A program made the position numbers and the translations under genes. Shown one piece after another: positions 47,824-60,259 of a DNA stretch of 64,000 nt (position 1 is the first letter of the stretch; every line of letters starts with the position of its first letter). The notes below the pieces were generated by a model, which worked only from the letters and a program-made list of their open reading frames with translations, did not search any database and was not told the DNA's origin. Source of the DNA: Gerris lacustris (lineage: Eukaryota; Arthropoda; Insecta; Hemiptera; Gerridae); the NCBI GenBank assembly GCA_951217055.1, contig OX578282.1, forward strand, positions 42,708,329 through 42,772,328, given 5' to 3'.

Positions 47824-48850
47824 TGCCAATTAAATATTATAACGTTAATATTAATATAACAATAAAGTACATGTTTTGATGCGAGGAAGCTATGTGCCAC
47901 ACTAATTGGCAGTCTATTTATTTGTTTATTTAATTTATTTTTAATATATAAATAATTTTCTTGCGGACAAAATTAAAAAAATAATCGTATTTGTACTAGG
48001 TTGAAAGGCTAGGGCTAGAGTTAGTCCAATTGCATTTAAAATCATAGTTTCTTTTATCAAAAAGAAAACAATATTTTGTTAAAATAGCCAGCCCTTTATG
48101 AAAAAGTAAGACGGACGCCCATGATATGAATGACTTTAGTGTCAATGTAAATCATAATTTTATTCAATTTAAGTATAAATGTATACAGTATATACATAAC
48201 ACTTTAATACTTAAGAGACACGCTTAAAAACTATAAATTCTTAAATGTTTAAAATGCGAGAGAGTCTTCCGTATTTCAAAAGCCTATATCACAGAACCGT
48301 AATTAATTATATAGCAGAATTAATAGCTCAAGCAATTTTTATGAATTATACATAATCCATAAGAATGCAATACTGAAGTCAGAAAAGCAATTATAAAAGA
48401 AATAATAATACACAGAACCTAAAGCTTATTGTAATAAAACCAATGTTTATAAAAGAAATTTCACACCTTCATCACAATATTTATTATATATAGATTAGAT
48501 TTAAACATACTTCTGGATCCTTTTATGCAGTATACTTTATTTCGAAGTCTTGTTTTTTCTTTAGGTGTACTTTAAGTATGGGTGTCCATGTCCATTAAAT
48601 AAAACAGTGCATGCATTTCCCTTTTACGCAATATTTATCTATCTAAGCCTCACTATATATGAAACAAGTAATTAACCAAAGTAAGCGGAGATTTTATTTT
48701 ATAATTCTTTATAAAAAAAAGTAATGTAAAATATTTATGTAATATTTTAATTTTTTTTTTTACCCTTAATGGTCTGTATATAACAAATATCGAAAAAAAA
48801 TATTTGTGTTTATTTATTATCAAGATAGTTTAAGAATAATGTATAATTTT
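47824..48850. other. AT-rich stretch
   Basis: Includes GGAAGCTATGTGCCACACTA near 47886, a motif shared with 1815-1850 and, more loosely, 56350. Nothing else was supported. Confidence 0.4.
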
Positions 48851-49340
48851 GCTTCCGAGCTTACCGAAGGTAACGGAAGCATTGTGTTCACTTTTAAGAA
48901 CGAAAAAGTTTGATGTCTCCTATTTTAAAAATTCCAAGACAGAAATCCGTTTCAGACATCAGGGAACATTTTTGGTCTCGTGTCTGTCTGTCTGTCGGTC
49001 TGTGTGTCCGCGAATCATGAAACGTGCGACGATAACTTGAGTAAATGTCGACAGATTTTGATGAAATTTGGTAGACATGTTCATTTTACCAATGACCTGG
49101 AAGAGTTCGTTGGAAAACGTTGTCCATCCAAGCGTTCACGCGCAACGCTCGCGTAAACGTTAACTTCAAATTTAAAATTGGAATTTTATGTCGGGGAAAA
49201 AAATCAAACTTCATCTATTCAATGAGACAAACATTTTTTTCAAATACAATTTTTTAGTAAAATCACAGCGACACCGCTATGAAGTCTTAAAGATCGCTAA
49301 AAACTATTAATAGTTTTTACATAATAAACAATAAGACAAT
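48851..49340 (+). repeat. Family A copy, close relative of 47063
   Basis: Starts TTGCTTCCGAGCTTACCGAA and repeats the 47063 copy almost base for base through GCGTTCACGCGCAACGCTCG and 'atcgctaaaaactattaatagttttta'. High identity points to recent duplication or transposition. Confidence 0.8.
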
Positions 49341-49831
49341 AAAGTAATTCAACGTTAATAACTGGTAGAGTTTAAAATCAATGGTTTTACTGTAGAAACG
49401 GTACTATTTAAGAAAATCTTACAATTAATGCTGCATATAGTCAACACTTATGCAGTAAAATCGAGTTTCTTACGTTAATTTCTATATAAATATTATATAC
49501 AGTCAATCTGAGAATTTGTGGGTTTGCTCAAGTTTTATTATACACACATCTAATGTTCTATTCCGAGCTTGATAAATATGCGATTTCGAAAATATTTTCT
49601 AGACATGATTAGATTCACTTACTTATGTTTGCAGTGTTGAACAGTATCATCTGTGTCAATTGAAAGAAATAATAATGAAATCATGTTATTTCAATTAACA
49701 AGATTTGTTTCTATCGTAAATTTGTTGAACTTGAACAAATATGGAACTAATATGAACAGAGTAGAATTTACTCACTCAGAGAACAGGTATAAAATATAAG
49801 TTAATAGCGAAGGTTTACCCTACCAGAGTCT

Positions 49832-49965
49832 AATAAATCTAGATCATTCTCAAGGGAGTTCCTCGTCATGAGCATCTCCCTTGAGAACGATCCCATTAAT
49901 GGGTTCGAAATATCAGGATTCACAAAATATTTGACGCGATCTCCTCCGGAAGATCTAGATTTATT
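49832..49965. repeat. Nested pair of perfect inverted repeats
   Basis: AATAAATCTAGATC (49832-49845) is the exact inverse of 49952-49965. Inside it, TTCTCAAGGGAG (49847-49858) is the exact inverse of 49876-49887. The region is GC-richer than its surroundings and overlaps a 78-codon minus frame (49801-50037) with no recognised motif. Confidence 0.8.
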
Positions 49966-50049
49966 ATTATGATAGAATCTAATTGCATAATAGGGGTCTG
50001 GGTAGCTCTTAGGGAAGAGAGGTTGGTTCTTAATCAATCAGGTTAATCG

Positions 50050-50348
50050 GCTTAAAGCATCAGACGTGCGGTCACTATAATTGGACCACACATATCTGGT
50101 TTCAATATTCCCGGATCAGTCACCCCCCGCTCAATATTTACCAAGCATTGCTTAACCCAATGGGAAGCTTCTCGAAAGAGTCTCGGCCTGGAAGACCATA
50201 GTTGACATTCTCGGTTCGATAAAAATCGAGATATAAGACATTTTTATAGACCAATACTTTGGTTCTTCAACCCGGGTTTGTCACGTTGTAACATGTTGTT
50301 GGCACACCTAAGTGGAGTGTGTCTTATGGTTAAGCCCCCCCCCCCCCC
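50050..50348 (+). repeat. Degenerate 5S-like SINE and poly(C)
   Basis: Contains CCGCTCAATATTTACCAAGC and AATGGGAAGCTTCTCGAAAG, matching the SINE at 24190-24240. The 5S-like head is poorly preserved. A 14-nt C-run sits at 50335-50348. Confidence 0.6.
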
Positions 50349-50893
50349 GGAATAATAAAATAAATTAGCCAAGTATGTGCTTTCAGCACACACTAAGAGT
50401 CCGTAGGACAATTTAACTCAAATAGAACGAGTTCGTTAACCAGCATCATCGGACCAACCGTATCAAGATGCCGGCAATATAAGAGTTTGTTTTAGCTATA
50501 AATTTTGAATAATTTATTATAATTACGTGAAACCAACGACTTTACATACATTTTTATAGTCTAAACGCAAGAAAACTGTTCCAATGATAAATCATTTTAA
50601 TTTTATTATATTTTTAGGGGGAGGGCATTTTTTTTCTCACAAAATATTATCTAAATATTCCTTTAAAACTGTTATTTTTTTTTGTTTTATTTTATTGGCA
50701 AAAGAATAATTATAATTTTTTTTTTGAATTTTTCGTTGATTTGTTAAAAAATTGATAGACACGAAAAACGCTATTTAAAATTTTTCAAGTAGACATGGCG
50801 CAAATATAGATTGGTACAAAAATGAAACCAAATAATATACATTTGTACTCAGGGCGTCCTCCTCTTTCATTTAACATCCCACATGATGTATTT

Positions 50894-51213
50894 TTTGTTG
50901 AAAAAGTCAAACCCTTAAAAATCAACCCCTGGTTGGGATGAATTTTGTTATAAAAATGTCAACCCCCTTAAACATCAACCCCTGGTTGGGATGCATTTTG
51001 TTATAAAAATGTCAACCCCCTTAAACATCAACCCCTGGTTGGGATGCATTTTTGTTAAGAAAACGTCAACCCTCTTAAACATCAACCCCTGGTTGGGATG
51101 CATTTTTATTATAAAAACTTCAACCCCTTAAACATCAACCCCTGGTTGGGATGCATTTTTGTTAAAAAAAAGTCAACCCTCTTAAACATCAACCCCTGGT
51201 TGGGATGCATTTT
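50894..51213 (+). repeat. Minisatellite, six units of 53-54 bp
   Basis: The segment GGTTGGGATG occurs at 50931, 50984, 51037, 51091, 51144 and 51198. Each unit includes AACATCAACCCCTGGTTGGG, which holds a small hairpin (CAACC-cct-GGTTG). Confidence 0.95.
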
Positions 51214-52489
51214 TGGGGCTTCCTTATAATTATTTCTCTGTGAGTGGGTTATTATAAATAACATAACTACAAAGTTTTAAATTTTTGTTATTGAGATCAG
51301 GTGAGTTACAGGCAAGCGGCAAGCGCATACATTTGTAAGGGTCCTCGTTTTTAGCTACGGACCCTAAAAAATGCATAATTATTCAAAAAAAAGAAAGCCT
51401 CTTAAGAAATGAAGGAAGTTGAAATCACTATCTATTTGTAGCAACACTTGCCTTATACACGTATAACCATTGATAATGGTACAACTTCTAATTTATTTCG
51501 AAAATGAAATGATCTTGCATTTTTTTCTTCTTCTTTTTAATACAAGGTAACGCGTGAAAGTTTACAAGTAACTTAACAAAGAAAGTATGATGATTGAAAT
51601 GATGTAGGTAGAAAGGGAACATCTGTCTAATTCCTTTTTACATTTAAGGATAGAAATCATCTTCAAATCCTTTCTTCTGGTAGTCCATTAAGATAACAAA
51701 TTTCTACATTGGATGCTATTTGTAATTTTTTTATATTCCTACTTCTCTAATCTCTAATAAATAATAATCTGTTCTAAAAAGTACATTTTTTTCTCGAATT
51801 CTTGTCTTCGTTTATTATTTTTATTTTTTTTTAAAAAAAGGTGCGATAAAATGTCTGATAAAGTATTTTGAGATGAGTGCTTGTTTCTAACATATGGTTT
51901 AGAAAGGCGATGTTTTCTTATATGAAAACGATTCTAGTGTCTTAAAAAACTGTTAACTTCTATGGTTTACTTTTTGTTAAATTTCTCTCGCTTATTGAAA
52001 GTAATAAAAAACCTAAACTAATTGCCTGTAAATCTTTAAATCCTTAACATAATACCTCCCCACAAATCACTCCTCATTAAGACATTTATTTTATTTTTGA
52101 GAGTGTCAAGTTTAAAAAGCATTGAAAATTTAATCCCACTTTTTATATTCTTAATACTGCTTTTATCTTTGTACATACATGTTTTAAATTTTAAAACCTT
52201 TTTTTCTACTTCATTATTACTTAAAAAAACGCATTTTTTTATATACATATATCTCAATTTAATATGGAGATATTGTAATGTTGAAGATATGTATATTTTT
52301 TATTACATTTTATGCTGTATTTTTTATGTTAATTAATTTTCGTTTAAAATTTTAATTTAAGTTGGTAAATTTACTATTACTTTTATTTTTAATTCAATGC
52401 CCTGCACCTTTTAACAAATTACCTATATTAAAGTCTAGACGACAAGGTTTTAATTTTAGTTAAGGTAATTATCAAATCAATACTAAATA
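51214..52489. other. AT-rich stretch
   Basis: Overlapping chance frames on both strands at 52036-52336. No feature was supported. Confidence 0.35.
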
Positions 52490-52945
52490 ATCAAGCTAAG
52501 AAGTCAACGTGCTAACAAACAATAAAAACAAAGTAACCAGTTAACAAGCTAACAAGTAAATAAGCTTACAAGTCAACATACTAACAAATAATAAAACAAA
52601 GTAACAATTAAACAAGCTAACAAGTAAATAAGCTATTAAGTCAACATGGTAACAAACAATATAACAAAGTAAACAAGCTAACAAGTCAACATGCTAACAA
52701 ACAATAATACAAAGAACAAGTAAACCAGCTAACAAGCCAATATGCTAATAAACAATTATAAAAGTAACAAGTGAAGAAGCAAGCTAACAAGTTAACCTGC
52801 TAACAAACAATAATACAAAGTAACAAGTAAAGATGCTAAAATGTTACAAGATAAAACGTCATCTAATAAACAGGTACACAAGCTAACAACTCAACAAATA
52901 AACAAAGCAACATGCAAAAAATAAAACAAAGAACAAAATCTAACG
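52490..52945 (+). repeat. Degenerate minisatellite rich in AACAAG
   Basis: Many imperfect repeats of AAGCTAACAAGTCAACATGC and AACAAACAATAAAACAAAGT. Strong purine/A bias and no stable unit length. Confidence 0.8.
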
Positions 52946-54177
52946 AATCTAACAAGAATATGTATAAATCCAGTTAAATATAATTTTCACTCCGTTGAAA
53001 TATTTTTTTTTGTAATCAGATAAATAGCATAATATATTGTGTGAGGAAATAAAAGAAAATTAAAAAAGAAGATATTAGAATAAGACAAACATATTATATA
53101 TATTTTATACTACAATAGAAGGTGCAATATACAAAATAAGTTACTCATGCGCAAGATCAGAAACAATAATAACTTTCCTTTTCCGACATATAAAATATGA
53201 CATGAAGTCTTTAACTGGATAAAACTCATTATATCTATTAATAATGTGGAATATGTATTTTTTCGAATCTCTTTAATAAACTTAAAATAGTGTTAGTCAA
53301 TTGACTAACAGTTTAGTTGGAACAAATAATTATAAATCCGTAATTATATATAAATTTGTATTTTTATAATATATTAATGTTAGTAAAAATAGTATTGGAA
53401 TTGACACTTAAAATTTGTTGATATTTACTTCCTGTTAATGTCTTAAGAAACAAGCTTTAATGACCTCCCCTATTAATAATTATTTAAGTTTTTGAAATAA
53501 GATATTCAATGACATACTAAGTTCATACTTATTGTTAAAACTTTTCCTGCCGGGCGATTTATAAAGGAATTGTTGTTGAGTTAACGATATTTAAGGTTTT
53601 TTTTTTAAATATGCATTTAAATCGAGTTTTTTCCCAATGAGTCAAAGAGAAGATACATTTAACTAGAGATTTATAATCTATGATATTATTATGTGTGTAC
53701 TTTACAGATCAGTCCTTATCCTTATTCATACGTATATCTTACGTAGCTGTCAAGGATATGAAATGAAATCTGAAGTAGTAACCGTGGAAAATTAAATGCA
53801 TCGTATGTATGCATAACCGTGACTTAAGAAACACTAAATACGTTATCATATCTAAAACAAATATATGAGTTTGTTCAAAAGATTATAATCTTTAAGGTTC
53901 ATCGATTAATTAATTCCATAAGTCACTGATACCAACTTTAACAACATAATCAAGGTTGCCAAACATAATATTAAATAAACGAGGATCGTCATTAATTTAA
54001 ATAATAACTAAATTTATTACGCTTCTGGAATTAAATATGCACGAGGGAAGATTTTTAATATTAATTTATCGTTTTGTCTACATGGTTTTTGAAGTTAGAA
54101 CTCATAAGCTCGTGGAACAATGCTTAATAAGGACATGTAAAGAGTATGCGGGGGTCAGAGGTTAAGGAATTTCTTAC
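52946..54177. other. AT-rich stretch
   Basis: No feature was supported. On the minus strand this would be the start of the intron following the candidate exon at 54178. Confidence 0.35.
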
Positions 54178-54258
54178 CTCTCTCATACTGTTCATCTTGA
54201 AGACGTTTGCGAGGTGGAATCGTGCCTTGGAATCATGTGGCGGTAAGGGGAGGGTCAT
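54178..54258 (-). CDS. Candidate first coding exon, minus strand
   Basis: On the minus strand an ATG at 54258-54256 opens 27 codons, MTLPLPPHDSKARFHLANVF followed by KMNSMRE. The frame ends exactly at a strong donor, GAGAGAG|GTAAGAAAT, in phase 0. An in-frame TAA lies two codons upstream of the ATG, so translation would start here. The first ATG has a weak context, and a later in-frame ATG (AAGATGAAC) is better. GC-richer sequence and a GATTGGCGTGG motif lie upstream, compatible with a 5' untranslated region or promoter. The opposite strand also has an 88-codon frame (54146-54412) that I find less convincing. The protein is not recognised. Confidence 0.35.
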
Positions 54259-54539
54259 GCGTTATGTCTTGTATGCCGAGTGTCGCAATGTTTACAGCTC
54301 AAAGAGTCGGAGGACAGCCACGCCAATCAAAATGCAAAACTCTTCAGAAATCTTCTTTTCTTTTAAGACCATGAAAGAATATTTACATTTCTTTAGCTAT
54401 TCAGATCAATGATTGTGTGAGAAATCAGTTTATCACCTTGAGTATATAAGAGTACGGGGGAAAGATGAATGTAAAATTTTAGAACTGTGATTGGATTCTA
54501 GAATAAGGGGGTCTTGGGAGCTCCAGCGAGAGAGATGCT

Positions 54540-54700
54540 GGCTCTCCTATCAATGAAGTATACTAAGTATAAACCATCGAGCGTGGTCACATCTTGCATG
54601 GGTGATCACAGATCTTGATTCAATTCCCTGACCTCTGCTCATTGTCCACCTCAGCATCGCCATAAAATTGGGTAGCTGGTTCCATGAAGTGGTGACTTAG
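54540..54700 (+). repeat. Degenerate 5S-like SINE
   Basis: TCGAGCGTGGTCACATCTTG followed by CATGGGTGATCAC parallels the 5S rRNA internal promoter (TCGGGC...TTGGATGGGTGACCGC). It is followed by CTGCTCATTGTCCACCTCAG as in the SINE at 24190. No poly(A) tail was seen. Confidence 0.55.
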
Positions 54701-56179
54701 ATGGTTGTTGATGCTAATTATAAGGTTTATACAACTGATGAAGCGACACATTAACCCCTTGTCATACATTACATTTATAATTCTATAAGCCCTTTGACTG
54801 GCCTAGGCCCTACATGGGCTGTTGAATTTTTACCCTCTTTAATTTAACTACACTTGTCTCCAAATCTTGTACCTTAAATTTGACCAACTTACCGAATACC
54901 TAGAAAGCTGAAACTTGCACAGATTATGTATTTCCAGTGAAAATACAATAATTAGTTATTACTTAATAAATTAATTTGGTTGACATTTCTCGATTTGAGA
55001 AAATCTATAAATTAGTGTCAATAAACTTTGATATTTAAATTACTTGTTTAAAGCTGAATCTAGTGGCTGGTTGATTCTCATTTTGCAAAACATCAGTATC
55101 AAAATTATTCTACAACGTATGTTGCATAATACGGTAAACATTAGTCATAGACCGTAAACATTTCTCGAGAAGAATATTTAATAGGACGTTCCACCCTGGT
55201 GACTGTTCATTCTTGTATCGGTCTACTAGTAATGAACATGGAAACGAACTATCTCAGACAAAAGTTGCTAGCAATCTCTATTTTGTGTTTAGTTTTTAAT
55301 TTTATCTTAAATAACATAGAACTGATATAAAGAAATTTTGAAGATTAGATCATTTGAGGTAGTAACAGAGATTGACCGACTATCTCTGTTCAATTATTGG
55401 TCTCGGGAGACATAAAACTTATAATCCATCAAAATATGATTTTTAGTATCATTACAATTCCTGTCTTAATAAATTTCTTATTTAATTCCCTTATCCTTTA
55501 CAATGAAATGAACAATTAGAAAAATTAAATCCTCTATGTTTAAGTTTCAAGTTTTAAAACTAAGCAGGAAAATTAAGAAGAGTTAATTATTACCTTCATT
55601 TTTAAAGCTGCCTTAAAACCATTATGGTAATTTTTATGCATCCTAGAATTACCCATACTAACAAAACACCATCCATCATCAACACAAGATATATTATAGA
55701 AAACTTGTTAGTAATTTGCACTAAAATATGAGAACATCTCCATATATGTATGGTTAATATTATTTTAAATAAGAAATTTCCTTTCCTTATTTACTTTCAT
55801 AAGTTAAATTTAAAAATATAAGTACTTTCTATTTTGACCTTTAAACTTTTGAAGAAAAATGAAGCTCAAAAATATGATTTAATTGCATAAATTTATCATA
55901 AGCTATATGAATGAAAGATAGCTTAACTTATTTGAAAGCGAAAGTTTGCTCCTTCTAAGAAACATTATACGGGTTATTATCTTCTTTCAAGTATTAAGGT
56001 TATTACGATGACCTCATAAGAATATATCTCACTACCTTATTGAATTATATACCACTTTGATGATTAATTCTGATAAATATACTTTATTATAGTTTGAATT
56101 GAAAAAGAAAATAAAATAAAATAGATCAATCGCTAAATTGTTTTAGTAGCGAAAGCGTCATCTATATTAAATATATTTT
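54701..56179. other. AT-rich stretch
   Basis: No supported gene or repeat structure. Confidence 0.35.
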
Positions 56180-56897
56180 TCTTGCCGAGCTTATCGAAGG
56201 TAACAAAAGCTATGTGATCGTTCTGAAGAACAAAAATTTTATTTCTCTAAAATACATTTCGTAAGAAGGGGGAGGGGAAATTAAATATATGAGACAATAA
56301 TAAGTTTTAAAAGCATAATACCATTAAAGTAATACGCAAGCAAGCATATGCCACACTAATATACGGACTATTTTACTTTCTTATATGCTTAGTGTATAAA
56401 TTGAGAAAGTATTGTGATAACCAGAAAATTCAATTTTGAGATTTTTATGGATTTACACGTTTTTAGCCTAAACTAAAGGGCCGATTAAAATGAAATATGT
56501 CGCACATATAAAGAAAGTCATACTTCGAGGCGAAATCGAGAAATTAATTATAACTCCAAATTTGGGGCACTACCCCAACATTTGACAACTATCCAAATTT
56601 CTTAAAATTTAGATGAATACTTTTGAAGATATGTTTCTGCGCATATGGAAGGGAAACAAATAAAGTTGAAACTTTTAAAGGACTAATTATGACCTGACAC
56701 CCAAATTTCATTAAAATTGGACGATTAGCTTAGAAATTTTAGTGAGCAAAATTGGACGATAGGTAGACAGATACGGGACCAAAATATTCCCTGACATCTA
56801 AAACGGATTTCTGGCTTGGAAATTTTGAAATGAAATTTTTGTACTTCTGAACGATCACATAGCTTCCGCTACTTTCAGTAAGTTTGGAAAGCAACAT
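56180..56897. mobile_element. Family A element with long terminal inverted repeats, mixed with family B
   Basis: The left end 'gccgagcttatcgaaggtaac', AAGCTATGTGATCGTTCTGA is mirrored at the right, where 'tctgaacgatcacatagcttccgc' is its inverse. This gives TIRs of about 65 bp. Within it, 56500-56580 is family B sequence, suggesting nesting or recombination of the two families. Confidence 0.65.
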
Positions 56898-56919
56898 TCT
56901 TGAAAACGGTTCCAGCGAT

Positions 56920-57115
56920 ATTGATTAAGAAATTTTAAAATGTAGTCCATTTAAATACGAATCTAACCTTGTAAGTTGTTTTCCCGGAAAAAAATGTTGC
57001 TTCAGAGAAAATAGCTTAACCCTTTACATATAAACGTAAAGAGTGAGAGGTCGGATTCAGTTCACCGCCAGAGAGGAGTTATTTTCATGGTGAATTTGGA
57101 TAAAAATGTTCAATA
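56920..57115 (+). repeat. Family B, distal part
   Basis: Matches 5150-5345 in order: AAAATGTAGTCCATTTAAAT, 'gagaaaatagc', GAGAGGTCGGATTCAG and 'ggtgaatttggat'. An 82-codon minus frame (57085-57333) overlaps its end and has no recognised motif. Confidence 0.6.
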
Positions 57116-57589
57116 AACTCACAAATGGAAAACACTGGACCAATATGAGAGAGTTTAGTAAAAGTTGTAGGGGAAGGATTTTTAATACTACTCCCAAGAT
57201 CTTGAAGAAATTGTTCGATATACTCGTATTTTCGAATTTTATTGATCATATTAAATATGAAGCGAAAATTGTCTACTCCTAGTAAATTAATTGCATTAAA
57301 TACCTGATGGGTTACTTGAATGACCTCAGACACACCGAACTACAGTCGGGTACTTTAAAAGATCTCACGTAGTAAAGCATTTGAGAGAGTGAACTGGTTC
57401 CGAACAGATTACGTATTTACTCCTCCTAAAGATTTATTAAGGAAGTTTTATCGGTCCGGTCAATTAGATTACAGAAAACACAGTTACTTTATTATGAACT
57501 GAACGATAAGAGATTTCCAATAATCTCAAAATGTATTGAGGAGAAATAATAATTTGAGAAATGTCTTGACCTCTTAGAAACGAGCTATA

Positions 57590-57763
57590 AGAACCTGAGG
57601 GAGCGGTAGTGTAGCCGAGCAGTAACAACAGCTTTCATAAATTATACCGCTTTCACGAAACCAACACGCCCTGTTGCAGTGTAACCTTACCTTACTTAAC
57701 CTTAACTCCTTATTATTATCTGTCCTATCGTTTTAGGTGTAATTTAATAAACTTGTTTTTTTA

Positions 57764-57796
<33 letters not shown>
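57590..57796 (+). mobile_element. Retroposon 3' end with AATAAA and poly(A)
   Basis: AATAAA (57746-57751) lies 13 nt before a 32-nt A-run (57765-57796), the arrangement of a reverse-transcribed polyadenylated RNA. Upstream, GCGGTAGTGTAGCCGAGCAG resembles a tRNA-type box A. Either a SINE or the 3' end of a processed pseudogene or LINE fits. No coding content is visible. Confidence 0.5.
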
Positions 57797-57798
<2 letters not shown>

Positions 57799-58112
57799 GA
57801 AAATATACGGTAAAATTTATCTAGGATGGTTTTATTAATCAGGTGTTATAGAACATAAAATTAACCCTAGAAATTATAATAGCATGCCCTACCTAACGTA
57901 AACGAAACTATATATTTATAATTTATTGCATATTCGTAAATAAAGTGTTTAATTTTTGCTTTCGCAAGATAAAATATAGTATGTATTTATTTGTTACATA
58001 TTCTCGATTGCTAACTAAGTGGACAATTTTAGCTTAGATTGAACTACGAGTATTTTGCATAGTACAGAACTATATTATAAGCTGTGATAAATAAGTCACA
58101 AACTGACAAACC

Positions 58113-58310
58113 ATGTCACATATTGCTCGTATACTCGTAACAGTAAAGGAAATTGTCAATCAAATCGGTCCAAAACGTCGGGAATCATATTTCTCCACGG
58201 AAATATCTAGACTTTTAGATAAAAGAACAAGAAATGTTACAAAATTACCAGTTGCCACCAAACCTTTAAACCTATATCGTTATCACAAAGGAATAAAACA
58301 GCTATTGTAA
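58113..58310 (+). CDS. Short open frame ending at a MITE boundary, unknown
   Basis: A 65-codon frame starts with ATG in a fair context (AAACCATGTC) and encodes a basic product, beginning MSHIARILVTVKEIVNQIG. Its stop (58308-58310) is immediately next to the MITE whose inverted repeat starts at 58313, so the frame may have been cut short by that insertion. No splice sites are evident and no family is recognised. Chance is possible, although the composition is less AT-driven than for other short frames here. Confidence 0.2.
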   Translation: MSHIARILVTVKEIVNQIGPKRRESYFSTEISRLLDKRTRNVTKLPVATKPLNLYRYHKGIKQLL

Positions 58311-58312
58311 AA

Positions 58313-58614
58313 GTGGGTTCACAGCTAGCGGATACGTAATTGCGGAGGCTCAAAGGGATTCATCTATGGCAACGCTTTTGCGGCGCCGCAAAAAGTTGGT
58401 TCCCAACTATCTTTCTGCGGCGCCGCTTTAAAACCTGCATGAAACCTTCACTTCGTCCACTGCTTGTTCTCTGTTTATATAATATTTAAATAGTTTAATT
58501 ATAATATATTTGTATCTGTTCTACATTATTTTTATTATATGTGTGTTTATCTATGTTTTATCTTTATCTGTGTATTATATCTGTTCCTACATTATTTTTG
58601 TTATATACCTATTT

Positions 58615-58683
<69 letters not shown>

Positions 58684-58895
58684 AAAGTCTTTATATATAA
58701 TCTTACTATATACGTTTTTTAAGCAAGAGAACTAAATTCAAGTTGAAAACACGATGTTATAATTGGCTTTGTTTATAACCTGACCATCGAAACTCGAGGG
58801 TAGGGAAACAGCGTCTCCGTCACGACGGCTCCCCGAAGATATATTGTTATCTATATAGTCTCCCGCCCCCACGGATTCGCTAGCTGTGAACCCAC
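58313..58895. mobile_element. TIR element with internal GC palindromes
   Basis: GTGGGTTCACAGCTAGCGGA (58313-58332) is the inverse of 58876-58895 with one mismatch. The interior contains the perfect palindrome GCGGCGCCGC twice (58380-58389, 58417-58426) and a (TA)n tract. No coding frame is present. Confidence 0.8.
58617..58683. repeat. (TA)n microsatellite inside the MITE
   Basis: Uninterrupted TA run of about 65 bp. Confidence 0.97.
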
Positions 58896-60124
58896 CTTAA
58901 GAAGATGAATAGAGCCTAATTTAATAATAAATAGCTCGAATGAAGAAGACAGGCAGACAGACCCAGTTGGATGTTTAATGTAGAGAGATTTTATACATAA
59001 CACAGTATTCATACAATATTTAATACATTATAATTAATTGTGTGTTTATTAATTGATTATGGATTGTGTTAAAGCTAAAATATTTTAGCTGCAAAACATT
59101 AGAGCTTTGAGACTTAAATCTTATACTGTGGTATAATCATATCATACCCTATAGTTCAGATCTATCTGTTACACCCATTATAAGCATTTTCAACACATTA
59201 AAAATTATACATTTTATTGCATTTTTCAATAAAAGAGAACGTGTCCATTTTAAATCCATAATTACATTAAAAAAGAAGGAAGTAAATCCCATTTCTTTAA
59301 CGTAGGTATTAAAAAAATGGTTTTCTCTCTTCAAAGATTTTTTTTATTTCGAGCTTAGTTGGTGAGCGAGGATTTGGAATTTTAAGTTTTGAAACAACTT
59401 ATTCATTATTCAAGTCGTTTGATTTGATTAACTTATAAGAGCTTTCTTTGACTTATTATAGTCTTGAAATTTCTTAGTCACTTTTTTTTTTTTTAAATAA
59501 AGCATGAAACACTTAACGCGATAATGTTGTAAGTGCTTATTCATGTGTTAATTTAAGTTTTCGTATGCATGTATTATTTTAAGGAAGCTGATATTTTTTT
59601 AATATAATTTTCTAAATAATTGAACGCCTTTAAAAAAAAGGAGAATCTTCGTAGTATATTACCCTTCCATATTAATCTTATGAAGGTCTGTAGGGTATTA
59701 TTAACAACTTCATTTCACTTGATTTTTGCTTATTTCACCTCCTTTGGCCTTTGAGGCATCTTCAGACCTTTACAAAATTCCTTCTAAAACATAACTGTAT
59801 TTATTTTGCTAGTTAATTTTTTCACAGTAATTCTCTTGTGCGTTTACGCATACTCACTAATTATTCAATTCTGTCCACATTCCTTCATTTAAATTTAATA
59901 TTAATTTTCTCATAGAGAAAATAGGTTTTTAGTATATTTATGATAACATTGATAAGTGACATGGATCCTTATCACTTATCAAAAAATTGGTCCGAGACAA
60001 CTCAGACAAACTTTCTCATATAAGAGTTCATAATTAATAAGCCCAGTGTTTTCCATTGAATAGTCTTCGAGTTTTCGTAGGTTCATTATTCGTATGTTAT
60101 TATTGAACATTACATAAAAATGTA
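58896..60124. other. AT-rich stretch
   Basis: No supported gene or repeat structure. Confidence 0.35.
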
Positions 60125-60215
60125 TCATTCAAATAACTTCTCCTCGGCGGGGAATAAAACCCGGCTTCTCTCAGTCTGCGTTTAAACCTATATTCAGGAA
60201 CTAGATTTTTCTAGG
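60125..60215 (-). repeat. tRNA-like SINE remnant
   Basis: On the minus strand GCCGGGTTTTATTCCCCGCC resembles a T arm. It follows 'gtttaaacgcagactgagaga', similar to a tRNA-like middle section. No cloverleaf is possible. Confidence 0.3.
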
Positions 60216-60259
60216 GAGAACGCGATATAAGCGGGGGGGATATAAGCGTTTTATATCGT

